A stretch of DNA of 64,000 nt from DASXKD01 sp963734725. Lineage in GTDB: Bacteria > Actinomycetota > Actinomycetes > Streptosporangiales > Streptosporangiaceae. The notes beneath the pieces were generated by a model that saw nothing but the letters and a program-made list of their open reading frames with translations, was not told the DNA's origin and searched no databases. A program made the position numbers and the translations under genes. Below are positions 8,712 through 17,614 of this stretch, piece after piece. The stretch's first letter is position 1; every line of letters begins with the position of its first letter. The stretch covers positions 174,725-238,724 of the forward strand of contig CAVTIX010000027.1 of the NCBI GenBank assembly GCA_963734725.1. The letters run 5' to 3'.

Positions 8712-10760
8712 TTGACCGCGGGCGCGCCGGTGACCGGTCCGGCCATCCGCCTGGCCGTGGATATTGGCGGGACTTTCACCGATCTGGTAGCCCAGGACGT
8801 GGCGACCGGCCACGTGGTGCGCGCGAAGGCTGATACGACTCAGGGCGAGCTGGAGCGGGGGGTCGTGGCAGCGGTGGCCCAATCCGGCGTGTCCGCGGAG
8901 AGGATCGCCGCCTTCATTCACGGCACGACCGCGGTGATCAACGCGGTGACCGAGCGTACGGGGGCAGTGACGGCTCTGGTGACCACCAGGGGATTCCGGG
9001 ACGTGCTGGAGATCGGCCGGGCCAACCGGCCCGATCTGTATAACCTCGCCTACCGCAAGCCGGTCCCGTTCGTTCCCCGTCACTTGCGCTTGGAGGTCCG
9101 TGAGCGGATGACTTACCAGGGGGAGGTGGCCGAGCCGGTAAGCGGCGAGGATCTTGCTGAGGTCGCCGACCGCCTGGCGGGCGCCAAGGTAGAGGCGGTC
9201 GCGATCTGCTTCTTGCACGCTTGGGCCAACCCGGCGCACGAGCAGCAGGCCGCGGCGGTCTTGACCGGCCGGCTCCCCGGTATCGCGGTGCTCGCCTCAC
9301 ATAAGGTCAGCAGCCAGTGGCGAGAGTACGAGCGGACGAGCACAACTGTGCTGTCGGCGTATGTGCAGCCCGTCGTGACCTCTTATCTTGGCGCGTTGCG
9401 GGATTCGCTGCGCGCCGCCGGGGTCCGCGCCCCGCTGTATGTGATGAGGTCGAACGGAGGGGTGTCGTCGTTCGGGCGGGCGGCCGGCGCGCCAATTGCC
9501 TTGCTGGAGTCGGGGCCGGTCGCTGGTGTGACCGCTGCCGCCAGGCTGGGCGGGCTACTCGGCGCCCGGCACATCCTCACCCTGGATATCGGCGGAACCA
9601 CCGCGAAGACCGCCGCGATCCGAGATGGTCAGGTGCGCGTGAACACGCTGCACCACATCGGCAAGACGCCGGACTTCGCCGGATACCCGGTGCAGGCGCC
9701 AACCGTCGAGATAGTGGAGATCGGCGCCGGCGGTGGCTCGCTGGCGTGGGTGGACGCGGCAGGAGGCCTGCACATCGGCCCGCAAAGCGCCGGAGCCGAC
9801 CCTGGGCCCGCCTGCTATGCGCGCGGCGGGACCGAGCCAACGTTGACGGACGCCAACCTGGTCGCCGGCCGGCTTGATCCGGGCTACTTCCTCGGCGGCG
9901 CGATGAAACTGGACCAGCAGGCCGCGCTCCGGGCGCTGGCCGCCCTGGGAACGCGTCTTGGCCTGGAGGCGCAATCCACCGCGCGCGGGGTGCTGCGGTA
10001 TGCAATCGCGCAGATGAGCCACGCCCTCCGGCTCGTCACGCTGCGGCGCGGCCATGATCCGAGGGACTTCGCCTTCATCGCTTATGGTGGCGCAGGCCCG
10101 CTGCACGCCGCCCTGTTGGCGCGCGAGCTTGGCATCACCCGGACGATCATCCCGCCCGGGCCCGGTCACTTCTCTGCCTTCGGGATGCTTGCCGGCGAGA
10201 CACGCGGCGAGGCCGTACGCACCGTGGTGGGGCCGCTCACGGCGACCGACCTGGCCCAGCGGTTCACACCCGTGGAGAGCGCCGCCCTGGCCGACCTGGG
10301 TCCCTACGCGCAAGGAGCGGCAATTGCCAGGTACGCCGAGCTTCGCTACCGGGGCCAAGAACATACCCTCGAGGTCCCGGTCAGCGACCCCGGGGCAACC
10401 GAGGAGCTTCGCCGCGCCTTTGAGCGCCGCTGCCTGGAGGCGTATTCCTTCCGGCTGGATACGCCGCTGGAAGTCGTCGCGCTACGAGTCACCGCAACAG
10501 CCCCGCTGAGCCCGGCTATCTCCTGGAACGACGACGGCCAGAGTGACAGCAAGCCGCCGTCGCCATCGCGGCTCGTCGACTTCGACCTCCACGGCGGCGT
10601 GACCGAGACGGTCGTACTCAGCAGAGCTGACCTGAGCGGGCGGGACCGAGTCAGCGGGCCGTGCGTGATCGAGGAGCCCGCTGCCACCACGCTGGTCCTG
10701 CCCGGGCAGGCGGTTCGCCGCGACGAACTGGGCAATCTCGTCATCGAGGAGCGCCCGTGA
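8712..10760 (+). CDS. hydantoinase/oxoprolinase family protein, long form (HyuA)
   Basis: About 682 residues, the usual length of N-methylhydantoinase A / 5-oxoprolinase subunit A. Motifs in order: LAVDIGGTFTDLV near the N-terminus, FIHGTTAVINAVTERTG, YVMRSNGGVSSFG, LTLDIGGTTAKTA, IGPQSAGADPGPACYARGG and FIAYGGAGPLHA. The start is uncertain: TTG 8712 has GGGG just upstream, and GTG 8730 is also possible. It differs from the short HyuA at 3470, so the operon has two A-type proteins. With HyuB (10912) it should form the ATP-dependent ring-opening enzyme acting on the imported compound. Confidence 0.85.
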   Translation: MTAGAPVTGPAIRLAVDIGGTFTDLVAQDVATGHVVRAKADTTQGELERGVVAAVAQSGVSAERIAAFIHGTTAVINAVTERTGAVTALVTTRGFRDVLEIGRANRPDLYNLAYRKPVPFVPRHLRLEVRERMTYQGEVAEPVSGEDLAEVADRLAGAKVEAVAICFLHAWANPAHEQQAAAVLTGRLPGIAVLASHKVSSQWREYERTSTTVLSAYVQPVVTSYLGALRDSLRAAGVRAPLYVMRSNGGVSSFGRAAGAPIALLESGPVAGVTAAARLGGLLGARHILTLDIGGTTAKTAAIRDGQVRVNTLHHIGKTPDFAGYPVQAPTVEIVEIGAGGGSLAWVDAAGGLHIGPQSAGADPGPACYARGGTEPTLTDANLVAGRLDPGYFLGGAMKLDQQAALRALAALGTRLGLEAQSTARGVLRYAIAQMSHALRLVTLRRGHDPRDFAFIAYGGAGPLHAALLARELGITRTIIPPGPGHFSAFGMLAGETRGEAVRTVVGPLTATDLAQRFTPVESAALADLGPYAQGAAIARYAELRYRGQEHTLEVPVSDPGATEELRRAFERRCLEAYSFRLDTPLEVVALRVTATAPLSPAISWNDDGQSDSKPPSPSRLVDFDLHGGVTETVVLSRADLSGRDRVSGPCVIEEPAATTLVLPGQAVRRDELGNLVIEERP

Positions 10761-10795
10761 GACACCCCCCGTCGGCCTCCAGAGGCTACCCGGCT

Positions 10796-10911
10796 AGGCC
10801 GCAGGCGCCGGGCCGAACGCCGCATAAGGCGCCCCAGGCGCCGTTGCGGTGTCCCGGCGCTGAGGACCAGCCTCCCGAAGCCAGCGAAGCGCCCGCGAGG
10901 GAGGCAGACAA
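10796..10911 (+). repeat. intergenic repeat element, copy A (before hyuB)
   Basis: This stretch shares several blocks with 13505-13664. Both begin with a GCCGAACGC(C)GCAT block, continue with a GCGG(T/C)(G/T)TCCCGGCG(G/C)(C/T)GAG block and end with GCGAAGCGCCCGCGAGGGAG, which supplies the ribosome-binding site for the next gene. The middle differs in length. Function is unknown; it could be a REP-like mobile repeat or a structured leader. Confidence 0.55.
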
Positions 10912-12654
10912 ATGAGCACCGACCGCTTCACGCTGGACGTGCTGCGTGAAGGCTTCGCCGCGATCGCCGACGAGATGTTCGTGTCGCTGCAACGCACCTC
11001 GCAAAGCCCGATCATCTACGAGGTCCTCGACTTCGGCGTCGGCATCGCTGATGCCCGGGGAGAGCTTGTCTGCCAGGGCAATGGGATCGCCGGGTTCCTC
11101 GGGCCGCTCGGCGATGTGATCAGAGAGACCATCGCCAGGGTCCCCGGCATGCGGCCCGGCGATGTGATCATCGCCAACGATCCCTATTCCGGCGGCGGCA
11201 CCCACCTGTCCGACGTGGCCCTCGTCCGGCCGATCTACTGGGAGGACGACCTCATTGGCTTCGCGGCCGCCAAGGGACACTGGACGGAGGTCGGCGGAAA
11301 GGACCCGGGGTCATGGACGGCGGACTCGGCCGACATCTACGCCGAGGGCCTGCAGCTCCCGTTCGTGCACGCCTACCGGGAGGGCGCCGGCGTGCCGGAG
11401 GTCCGCGCGATACTGGCTGCCAACAGCCGACTACCCGACATGACCCTGGGAGACCTGGCGGCTCAGGCCGCCTGCCTGGAGGTGGCCGAGCGACGGCTGC
11501 ACGAGATGTGCGCCAGGTACGGCACCGAGACCGTCGTCCAGGCAATGGGCGTGATCTTGGACCGGAGCGAGCAGCTGGCCCGGCTCGCGCTGACCAGCAT
11601 CCCGCACGGCACCTTCACCGCCTCGGATTTCACCGATGAGGACGGCCTCGGCAATGGCCCGTTTCCCGTCCAGGTCCGCGTGCAGATCTCCGACACCGGG
11701 GTCGTCTGCGACTTCACCGGCAGCCACCCGCAAGTCCCCGGGCCGATCAACTGCACCTGGAGCGGCTTGGTCTCCGGGGTGCGAACCGTGTTCAAGGCCA
11801 TCACCGATCCCGCCGTGCCGGCCACGGATGGCTGGTTCCGCCCGCTGGAGATTATCTGCCCCGCTGGAACGATCTTCAACGCACAGCGGCCCGCGCCCGT
11901 CGCTGCCTACTTCGAATCCAGCGAGATGGCATCCGACCTGGTCTGGCACGCGCTGGCGCCGGCGTTCCCGGAGCGTCTCACCGCGGGCAGCTTCGTCTCA
12001 GTCTGCTCGACTTCGCTCGCGCTGACCCACCCGGACACCGGGGAACAGACACTGCTGGTGGAGCCGCAGCCGGGCGGGTGGGGCGCGAGCGCCCTCAAGG
12101 ATGGCGAGCATGGCCTGGTATCCGTCGGCGACGGGGAGACGTACGTGATCCCGGTCGAAGTTGCCGAGCAGCGTTACGGGATCCGCGTTGAGCGGTTCGG
12201 GCTCGACATCGTCGAGGGGGCTGGGGCCGGACGCCGCCGAGGTGGCCGCGGCCTGATCAGGGAGTACCGGGTCTTGTGTGATGAGGCGCTGCTGACGGTC
12301 GCTTGGGGCCGCCACCTCTTCCCGCCGTGGGGCGTGGCAGGCGGGCGGGACGGCTCTCCGAACTACGTTGAGGTGCTGCACGCAGGCAGCCGGAACGCGC
12401 AGCGGTTCGGCAAAGCGTCAAGGGTTTCACTGGGCCGCGGCGACCTGGTCCGGCTGGTCACCGGCAGCGGCGGAGGCTACGGCAACCCCCGGGAGCGCGA
12501 ACCCCCGCTCGTCCTGGAGGACCTGCACGATGAGATCATCACCGCGCGGGAAGCAACAGAGATCTATGGAGTCCCGGCCATCAGTGCCGGTCACCGGGCG
12601 AGGCGGCCGGGGCCGCCACCAGGACGCGCCTCGTCACCGGAGCGGAACGAATGA
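10912..12654 (+). CDS. hydantoinase B/oxoprolinase family protein (HyuB)
   Basis: A 580-residue hydantoinase B family protein. Typical motifs: RTSQSPIIYEVLDFGVGIAD, LVCQGNGIAGFLGPLGDVIR, GDVIIANDPYSGGGTHLSDV, DFTGSHPQVPGPINCTWSGL and, near the end, the Gly-rich VTGSGGGYGNPRERE. ATG 10912 has the strong GGGAGG site supplied by the upstream repeat. It pairs with the long HyuA 150 bases upstream to make a two-subunit N-methylhydantoinase/acetophenone carboxylase-type enzyme. Its placement between permease and ATPase genes ties uptake directly to hydrolysis. Confidence 0.9.
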   Translation: MSTDRFTLDVLREGFAAIADEMFVSLQRTSQSPIIYEVLDFGVGIADARGELVCQGNGIAGFLGPLGDVIRETIARVPGMRPGDVIIANDPYSGGGTHLSDVALVRPIYWEDDLIGFAAAKGHWTEVGGKDPGSWTADSADIYAEGLQLPFVHAYREGAGVPEVRAILAANSRLPDMTLGDLAAQAACLEVAERRLHEMCARYGTETVVQAMGVILDRSEQLARLALTSIPHGTFTASDFTDEDGLGNGPFPVQVRVQISDTGVVCDFTGSHPQVPGPINCTWSGLVSGVRTVFKAITDPAVPATDGWFRPLEIICPAGTIFNAQRPAPVAAYFESSEMASDLVWHALAPAFPERLTAGSFVSVCSTSLALTHPDTGEQTLLVEPQPGGWGASALKDGEHGLVSVGDGETYVIPVEVAEQRYGIRVERFGLDIVEGAGAGRRRGGRGLIREYRVLCDEALLTVAWGRHLFPPWGVAGGRDGSPNYVEVLHAGSRNAQRFGKASRVSLGRGDLVRLVTGSGGGYGNPREREPPLVLEDLHDEIITAREATEIYGVPAISAGHRARRPGPPPGRASSPERNE

Positions 12655-12673
12655 CGAGGTAGGGTGCGGTTGC

Positions 12674-13474
12674 ATGCAGGCGGATTCACCCGCCGCGGTG
12701 AGGCTGGGGATCGCAGGTCTTGACGTGCGCTTCGGCACCCGGCAGGTCGTCGGCGTCGATGAGCTGTCGGTCGGCGAGGCCGAGATCGTCGGGCTGGCCG
12801 GGGAGAGCGGCTCCGGCAAGTCGATGACCACGCTGGCCGTGCTCGGCCTGGCGCATACGGTTGGCGCCACGGTGCGCGGCAGCATCACGCTGGACGGCAC
12901 CGAGCTGACCGGCCTGTCCCAGCGGCAACTGCGGGACCTGCGCGGGCGCCGGATCGCGGCCATCTTCCAGAGCCCGGCGGCCGCGTTCAGCCCGGTGTTC
13001 AAAGTGGGCAGCGTGGTGCACCGGGCGCTACGGCTGCACGGGATGAGCAAAGATGAGGCCACCGAGGCCGCCGGCCGGGCCGTGCGCCAGGTGCTGCTCT
13101 CCCCCGGCCTGCTCGACCGGTACCCCTCGCAACTGTCCGGCGGGCAGCTCCAGCGGGTGGCGATCGCGATCGCGCTGGCGCTGCGCGCCGAGGTGCTGCT
13201 CGCCGACGAGCCGACCAGCGCGCTCGACGTGACCGTCCAGGCGGAGGTGCTGGAACTGCTCCGTGAGCTGCGCGACCGCGAGGGCATGTCGGTGCTGTTC
13301 ATCAGCCACGACCTGGCCGTCGTCGCCGAGCTGTGCGACCGGGTGGCGATCATGCGGGAGGGCCGGATCGTGGAGCAGGGCCCGGCGGCACGGGTGCTGT
13401 CCGCCCCGGCGGATCCCTACACCGCCGACCTGCTCGCCGCGGTGCCGGTGATCAGGGCGGAGGCTCGTCCATGA
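12674..13474 (+). CDS. ABC transporter ATP-binding protein, DppD-like
   Basis: A 266-residue ATPase of the oligopeptide importer class. Walker A is GESGSGKS (about residues 43-50), Q-loop IFQSPAAAFSPV, signature LSGGQLQRVAIA, Walker B VLLADEPTSALD and switch His in VLFISHDLA. ATG 12674 is supported by an upstream GAGG...GGG tract. It is shorter than many DppD proteins and lacks the C-terminal oligopeptide extension, which is kept in the partner ATPase at 13665. Confidence 0.9.
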   Translation: MQADSPAAVRLGIAGLDVRFGTRQVVGVDELSVGEAEIVGLAGESGSGKSMTTLAVLGLAHTVGATVRGSITLDGTELTGLSQRQLRDLRGRRIAAIFQSPAAAFSPVFKVGSVVHRALRLHGMSKDEATEAAGRAVRQVLLSPGLLDRYPSQLSGGQLQRVAIAIALALRAEVLLADEPTSALDVTVQAEVLELLRELRDREGMSVLFISHDLAVVAELCDRVAIMREGRIVEQGPAARVLSAPADPYTADLLAAVPVIRAEARP

Positions 13475-13504
13475 GGCACTCTCTGTCAACCACGGGCAGT
13501 GTCA

Positions 13505-13664
13505 CGCCGCAGCCGCCAGGCCGAACGCCCGCATCGCTTCGCGGTGCGGCTTCCCGGCGGCGAGACTTTGCTAGCCCGGGGCAAGCCCCCGGCCCCCCGT
13601 GCCTCCCACTCTGCCGACTGGCGCGCCTCCGGCACGACCAAGCGAAGCGCCCGCGAGGGAGACA
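13505..13664 (+). repeat. intergenic repeat element, copy B (before dppF-like gene)
   Basis: Second copy of the element at 10796-10911. The 5' block (GCCGAACGCCCGCAT), the TTCCCGGCGGCGAG block and the 3' block ending GCGAAGCGCCCGCGAGGGAG are shared. About 40 extra bases occupy the middle. The 3' end again forms the ribosome-binding site of the next gene, here a dipeptide-type ATPase. Confidence 0.55.
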
Positions 13665-14702
13665 ATGAGCGCTGCCCCGTTGCTGGACATCAGCGAGCTG
13701 GCCGTCCGGTTCGGCCCGGTCCGGGCCGTGGACGGGGTGAGCCTGCGGCTGCCACCCGGGCCGTGTGGCCTCGGGCTGGTCGGAGAGAGCGGTTCCGGGA
13801 AGACCACCATAGGCCGGGCGGTGCTGCGCCTGGTACGGCCGGCCGGCGGGTCCATTCGTTTTGCCGGAGAAGACATTGCCGGGCTGCGCGGGAAAGCCTT
13901 GCAGGACTACCGGCGCACCGCGCAGATCGTCTTCCAGGACCCCGACGGGGTCCTGGACCCGCGAATGCGGATCGGCACGACCCTGGGCGAGGTCCTGGTC
14001 ACGCACCGGATGGCCAGCCGGCGGGCGGCCGCGGAGCAGGCCCGCGCGCTGCTGGCCGAGGTGGGGCTGGACCCGGCGTTCGCGGCCAGGTACCCGCACC
14101 AGCTGTCCGGCGGGCAGCGGCAGCGGGTGTCCATCGCGCGGGCCCTGTCGGTCCGGCCGCGGCTGCTGGTGCTGGACGAGCCGACGAGCGCGCTGGACGT
14201 GCGGGCGCAGGCGGCGATCCTGGCGCTGGTCGGCCGGCTGCGGGTGCAGCGGAGCCTGGCCTACCTGCTGATCACCCACAACCTCGGCATCGTGAGCGAG
14301 CTGTGCGAGCAGACCGCGGTGCTTTACCTCGGCCGGGTGGCGGAGAGCGGGCCGACCGGCGTGCTGCTCGGTCGGCCCGCCCACCCGTACACCAGGGCGC
14401 TGCGTTCGGCCGTGCCGGAACTCGGCCCCGGCGGCGGCCGGGCCCGGGTCATCCTGCCCGGCGAGCCGCCCGACGCGACCAGCCCGCCACCGGGGTGCGT
14501 GTTCCACCCCCGCTGCCCGCTCGCGGTGGACCGGTGCCGGACCGAGGTCCCGCCGCTGCGGCCGGTGGGCCCGGACCGGATGGCCGCCTGCCACCGCGCC
14601 GAGGAGGTGCTGGCTACCCCTTCCGCATGGCCAGGCCCGGAGCCAGCCAGTACGGCGGAAGGTAGCCCGCCAGGTCCGACATGGGCAGCACCTCCGGCCT
14701 GA
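13665..14702 (+). CDS. ABC transporter ATP-binding protein, DppF-like
   Basis: A 345-residue second ATPase. Walker A GESGSGKTT, Q-loop IVFQDPDGVLDPRMRIG, signature LSGGQRQRVSIARAL, Walker B LLVLDEPTSALD and H-loop LLITHNLGIVSELCE. The C-terminal oligopeptide/dipeptide domain has the Cys pattern CVFHPRCPLAVDRC, characteristic of OppF/DppF. ATG 13665 follows GAGGGAG. Last gene of the hydantoinase/ABC operon. Its 3' end overlaps the convergent M24 gene by 89 bases. Confidence 0.9.
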   Translation: MSAAPLLDISELAVRFGPVRAVDGVSLRLPPGPCGLGLVGESGSGKTTIGRAVLRLVRPAGGSIRFAGEDIAGLRGKALQDYRRTAQIVFQDPDGVLDPRMRIGTTLGEVLVTHRMASRRAAAEQARALLAEVGLDPAFAARYPHQLSGGQRQRVSIARALSVRPRLLVLDEPTSALDVRAQAAILALVGRLRVQRSLAYLLITHNLGIVSELCEQTAVLYLGRVAESGPTGVLLGRPAHPYTRALRSAVPELGPGGGRARVILPGEPPDATSPPPGCVFHPRCPLAVDRCRTEVPPLRPVGPDRMAACHRAEEVLATPSAWPGPEPASTAEGSPPGPTWAAPPA

Positions 14703-16071
14703 GCCGGATCCCGAGCCGGTCCGCCATGAACTCGCGGCGGCGGGCGATCCGGGCCCACGTCTCGGGGTACCGGGCGGCCAGGTCGGCGCGGGCCGCCTCG
14801 TCGGCGAGCGCCACGCCGTCCTCGATGTTCGTGGTGTGGTACGCCGTACCGGTGGCCGGGATGATGTCGAGCTGCAGGGTCATCCCGGACCGCAGCACCA
14901 CCTCCGAGCCGTCCCACACCGGCGAGCTGGGCCACTCGTCGAGGTGGATGAAGTGCCCCGGGTTGAGCTGCACCCCGAAGAACGGGTCGCCGAGGCGCCG
15001 CCGGACCAGGTCGTACAGCTCGCCGCCGGTGATCCCGATGCCGATGGTCTCGTACCACTCGCAGGCGCAGGCGAAGTACGGCGCGACCAGCTTGTCCACG
15101 TAGTCGCCGGCGCCGGCGGGCAGGTCCGTCGCGGACTCGGCCAGGAAACCGCCGCGGGCGATGTTGCTGCCCCAGTAGCCCAGCGCGGCGCTCATCGGGT
15201 CGCCGCGGCGCAGCGTCCGGCCCGACGGGCTGGCCAGCCCAAGCGCGGCCCGCTCGCCCGACAGCACCAGCGGGTGGTAGGAGAACGGCAGGCCGATCGG
15301 CCGGAACTCGGCGAACGCCTGGTACTCGGTCATGCCGGGGCGGACGCCGAGCAGCATCCGGCGCATGGCCGCCGACCCGTGGGCCGCGGCGAACTCGAAG
15401 CAGGCGATCTGGTCGGTGTCGTTGACCAGCCGCAGGCCCGACCCGGGCCGCACGAAGATCGCGGACGCGTTGACCGGCTCACAGCCGAGCGCCTGCACCT
15501 GGCTCACCAGGTAGGCGGGCGCCTCGATCCAGTGCTCCGCCCCCTCCTCGTCGGCCGGGCCGAAGTACTTCCAGCCGGCGATGCCCACCCGCCGCGCCCC
15601 GCCGTCCGGGCCGCCCGCGCCGGCGCCGAGCCCGGCCCCGGTCAGCAGGCTGGCCAGCGGCTTGCTGTCCGCCCTGGGCTGGTTGAGCAGGCTGAAGCTC
15701 TGGTACCTGATCACCTCGACCCCGGGCGGTACCACCGCGGCGTAGGCGACGCCCTCGTTGCCGACCAGCAGCACCGGCGGCCGGCCCGGGACGAGGATGA
15801 GCAGCGCCTCCTCGAACCGCGGGTCGAAGCGGGTCAGGTAGGCCAGATTGGCGAAGTGCTCCCGGTCGGCGTAGACCAGCAGCGCGTCCAGCCCGGCGTC
15901 CGCCGCCGCCTGTGCCGCGGCCGCCAGCCGCGCCTGGTAGGTCGCGGTGGGCACCGACGGCTCGGCGGACGGCAGCCCGAAGTCGGGTACTCCGATCTCG
16001 GCCAGCTCGACTCCGGCAGGCTCGACTCCGGCAGGCTCGGCTCCGGCAGGCTCGGCTCCGGCCGCAGGCAT
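14614..16071 (-). CDS. M24 family (creatinase/Xaa-Pro peptidase-like) protein with degenerate metal site
   Basis: 485 residues: a creatinase-N-like domain (LDALLVYADREHFANLAYLT at about residues 57-76) followed by a pita-bread M24 domain. By eye the M24 metal site is altered. The usual two Asp positions read SAALG and YWGSNIARG (Ala and Asn), and the first Glu is Asp in MTLQLDIIPATG. The His (GHFIHLDEW) and last Glu (TTNIEDGV) are kept. This resembles metal-independent creatinases more than aminopeptidases. ATG 16071 overlaps the upstream permease TGA (TGATG), so the two are coupled. Next to N-methylhydantoinase-type genes, a creatine/creatinine-like substrate is a reasonable but unproved idea. 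Confidence 0.75.
   Translation of the reverse strand: MPAAGAEPAGAEPAGVEPAGVELAEIGVPDFGLPSAEPSVPTATYQARLAAAAQAAADAGLDALLVYADREHFANLAYLTRFDPRFEEALLILVPGRPPVLLVGNEGVAYAAVVPPGVEVIRYQSFSLLNQPRADSKPLASLLTGAGLGAGAGGPDGGARRVGIAGWKYFGPADEEGAEHWIEAPAYLVSQVQALGCEPVNASAIFVRPGSGLRLVNDTDQIACFEFAAAHGSAAMRRMLLGVRPGMTEYQAFAEFRPIGLPFSYHPLVLSGERAALGLASPSGRTLRRGDPMSAALGYWGSNIARGGFLAESATDLPAGAGDYVDKLVAPYFACACEWYETIGIGITGGELYDLVRRRLGDPFFGVQLNPGHFIHLDEWPSSPVWDGSEVVLRSGMTLQLDIIPATGTAYHTTNIEDGVALADEAARADLAARYPETWARIARRREFMADRLGIRLRPEVLPMSDLAGYLPPYWLAPGLAMRKG
16005..16064 (-). repeat. four tandem 15-bp repeats encoding AEPAG/VEPAG
   Basis: Four consecutive 15-base units of the type GCTCGACTCCGGCAG. On the minus strand they encode AGAEP/AGVEP pentapeptides at the extreme N-terminus of the M24 protein. 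Probably a slippage-prone, length-variable leader without catalytic role. Confidence 0.75.
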
Positions 16072-17570
16072 CAGGCGCTGGCCGGGGGCGCGGACGCAGC
16101 GGGCGGCACCGATGGCGCGTCCCAGTCCACGTCGCCCTGCTCGTCGCTGCGCCGGCCGACGAGCACCGTCGCGCCGCGGTGCAGGACGCCGGGATGGCGC
16201 GACTCCCGCCACACCATGTAGCCGAAGCCGACGATCAGTGCGGCGATGAAGATGTACGGCGTGAGGTTGAACGGCCAGGCCGGCCGCGGGTAGACGGTGA
16301 CGAACAGCACCGGCAGCAGCGCCAGCGTGCCGATCCAGGGCAGCACGCCGTGCCGCCAGACGTTGTAGTCGCCCGGGTGCTCCCGGCGGATGTACGCGGT
16401 CAGCGCCAGGTTCGCCATGACGTAAAGGACGATCACCGCGAGCGTGGTGATCGTGCCCAGGAACCCGAAGATGTCGCCGGGCGCCAGCAGCAGGCCGACC
16501 AGCAGGATCGCCACGATGCCGGAAAGCTGGATGAAGGCGATGGCGAACGTGGGGGTCTGGTGCCGTGGGTGGAGCCGGCCGAACCGGGCGGGCACGGTGC
16601 CCGCCTGCCCCATCGTGTACAGCACGCGGGACGCGGCATTCGTGCAGGCCAGCCCGACACCGATGGCGCTGTTGATGATGGCGATCACCACGAGCCACCA
16701 GCCCGCGCCCCACAGCGCGTGGCCGAGCGCGTAGTAGGGGTTCGGGTTGGACGCGAACGCGGCCATGTTGCCGGTACCCCAGCCGATGGCGGTGGCGTAG
16801 GAGGTGAAGACGTAGAAACCGCCGATCGCGAACAGCGAGACCATGACGGCGCGCCCGATGAATTTCGCCGGGCGCTGCGTCTCCTGGGCCAGCGGGGCGG
16901 GCGCCTCGAAGCCGCTGAGCGCGAGCACGGAGAACACCATCCCGGCCAGGACCCCGCCGAAACCGTGCGGCGCGTTGGACGGCTGCAGCGGCGCCACATA
17001 GGAGGACCCAGGGCCCGGGTGGACCAGGAAGGTGATCGCCAGCGCGAGCATGATCAGCAGTTCGACCGCGCCGAAGATGACGGTCGTGCGCAGCGAGAGC
17101 CGGATGCCGAAGTGGGTCAGCACCCACACGATCGCGAATGTCGCCAGCGCGAAGATCCACCACGGGACGTTGACGCCCGAGGCGGTTTGGATCGTGTCCG
17201 ACAGCAGGAAGCCAAGGAACCCGATGGCGCCGGCCGGGCCGATGATGTCGTAGATCAGGTAGCTCCACGTGGTCATGAAGCCGCCGCGGTCGCCCAGCCC
17301 CCGGGTGGCGAACGAGTAGTAGCCGCCGCTGGACGGCATGTACTTCGAGAACTGGGACACCGTGTTCCCGATGAAGAAGCAGACGATCGTCGTCAGGAAG
17401 AACGAGATCGGCATGGCCGGCCCGGCCTTGAGCGCGATGATCGGGAACGTGAACACGATGTTGATCGACGGCGCGATGTGCGTGATCCCCTGGAACACCA
17501 CCTGAGGCAGATCAAGGACGTTGCGCCGCAGTCGCGCGGGAGCGGTGTTGCTGGCTGTTTCGGCAGTCAC
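16071..17570 (-). CDS. APC-family amino acid permease
   Basis: A 499-residue amino acid/polyamine/organocation permease with about 12-14 hydrophobic segments. The start of the core is typical (VVFQGITHIAPSINIVFTFP, then SSGGYYSFATRGLG), followed by LSGFEAPAPLAQETQRPAKF and later ASRVLYTMGQAGTVPARFG. GTG 17570 is chosen because GGAGG lies 5 bases upstream; earlier in-frame codons read through the promoter region. Coupled to the M24 gene downstream (TGATG) and divergent from lacI. It likely imports an amino acid or amidino compound processed by the M24 protein. Confidence 0.85.
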   Translation of the reverse strand: MTAETASNTAPARLRRNVLDLPQVVFQGITHIAPSINIVFTFPIIALKAGPAMPISFFLTTIVCFFIGNTVSQFSKYMPSSGGYYSFATRGLGDRGGFMTTWSYLIYDIIGPAGAIGFLGFLLSDTIQTASGVNVPWWIFALATFAIVWVLTHFGIRLSLRTTVIFGAVELLIMLALAITFLVHPGPGSSYVAPLQPSNAPHGFGGVLAGMVFSVLALSGFEAPAPLAQETQRPAKFIGRAVMVSLFAIGGFYVFTSYATAIGWGTGNMAAFASNPNPYYALGHALWGAGWWLVVIAIINSAIGVGLACTNAASRVLYTMGQAGTVPARFGRLHPRHQTPTFAIAFIQLSGIVAILLVGLLLAPGDIFGFLGTITTLAVIVLYVMANLALTAYIRREHPGDYNVWRHGVLPWIGTLALLPVLFVTVYPRPAWPFNLTPYIFIAALIVGFGYMVWRESRHPGVLHRGATVLVGRRSDEQGDVDWDAPSVPPAASAPPASA

Positions 17571-17614
17571 GGGAACCTCCCTCGACAAGGGCCGGCCTGG
17601 TTCCCCCGTTCTAC

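Noticed and set aside
14614..17268. Single 884-residue minus-strand protein covering M24 and permease
   Set aside because: The M24 frame simply stays open upstream; the permease is in another frame and the two are joined by a TGATG overlap.
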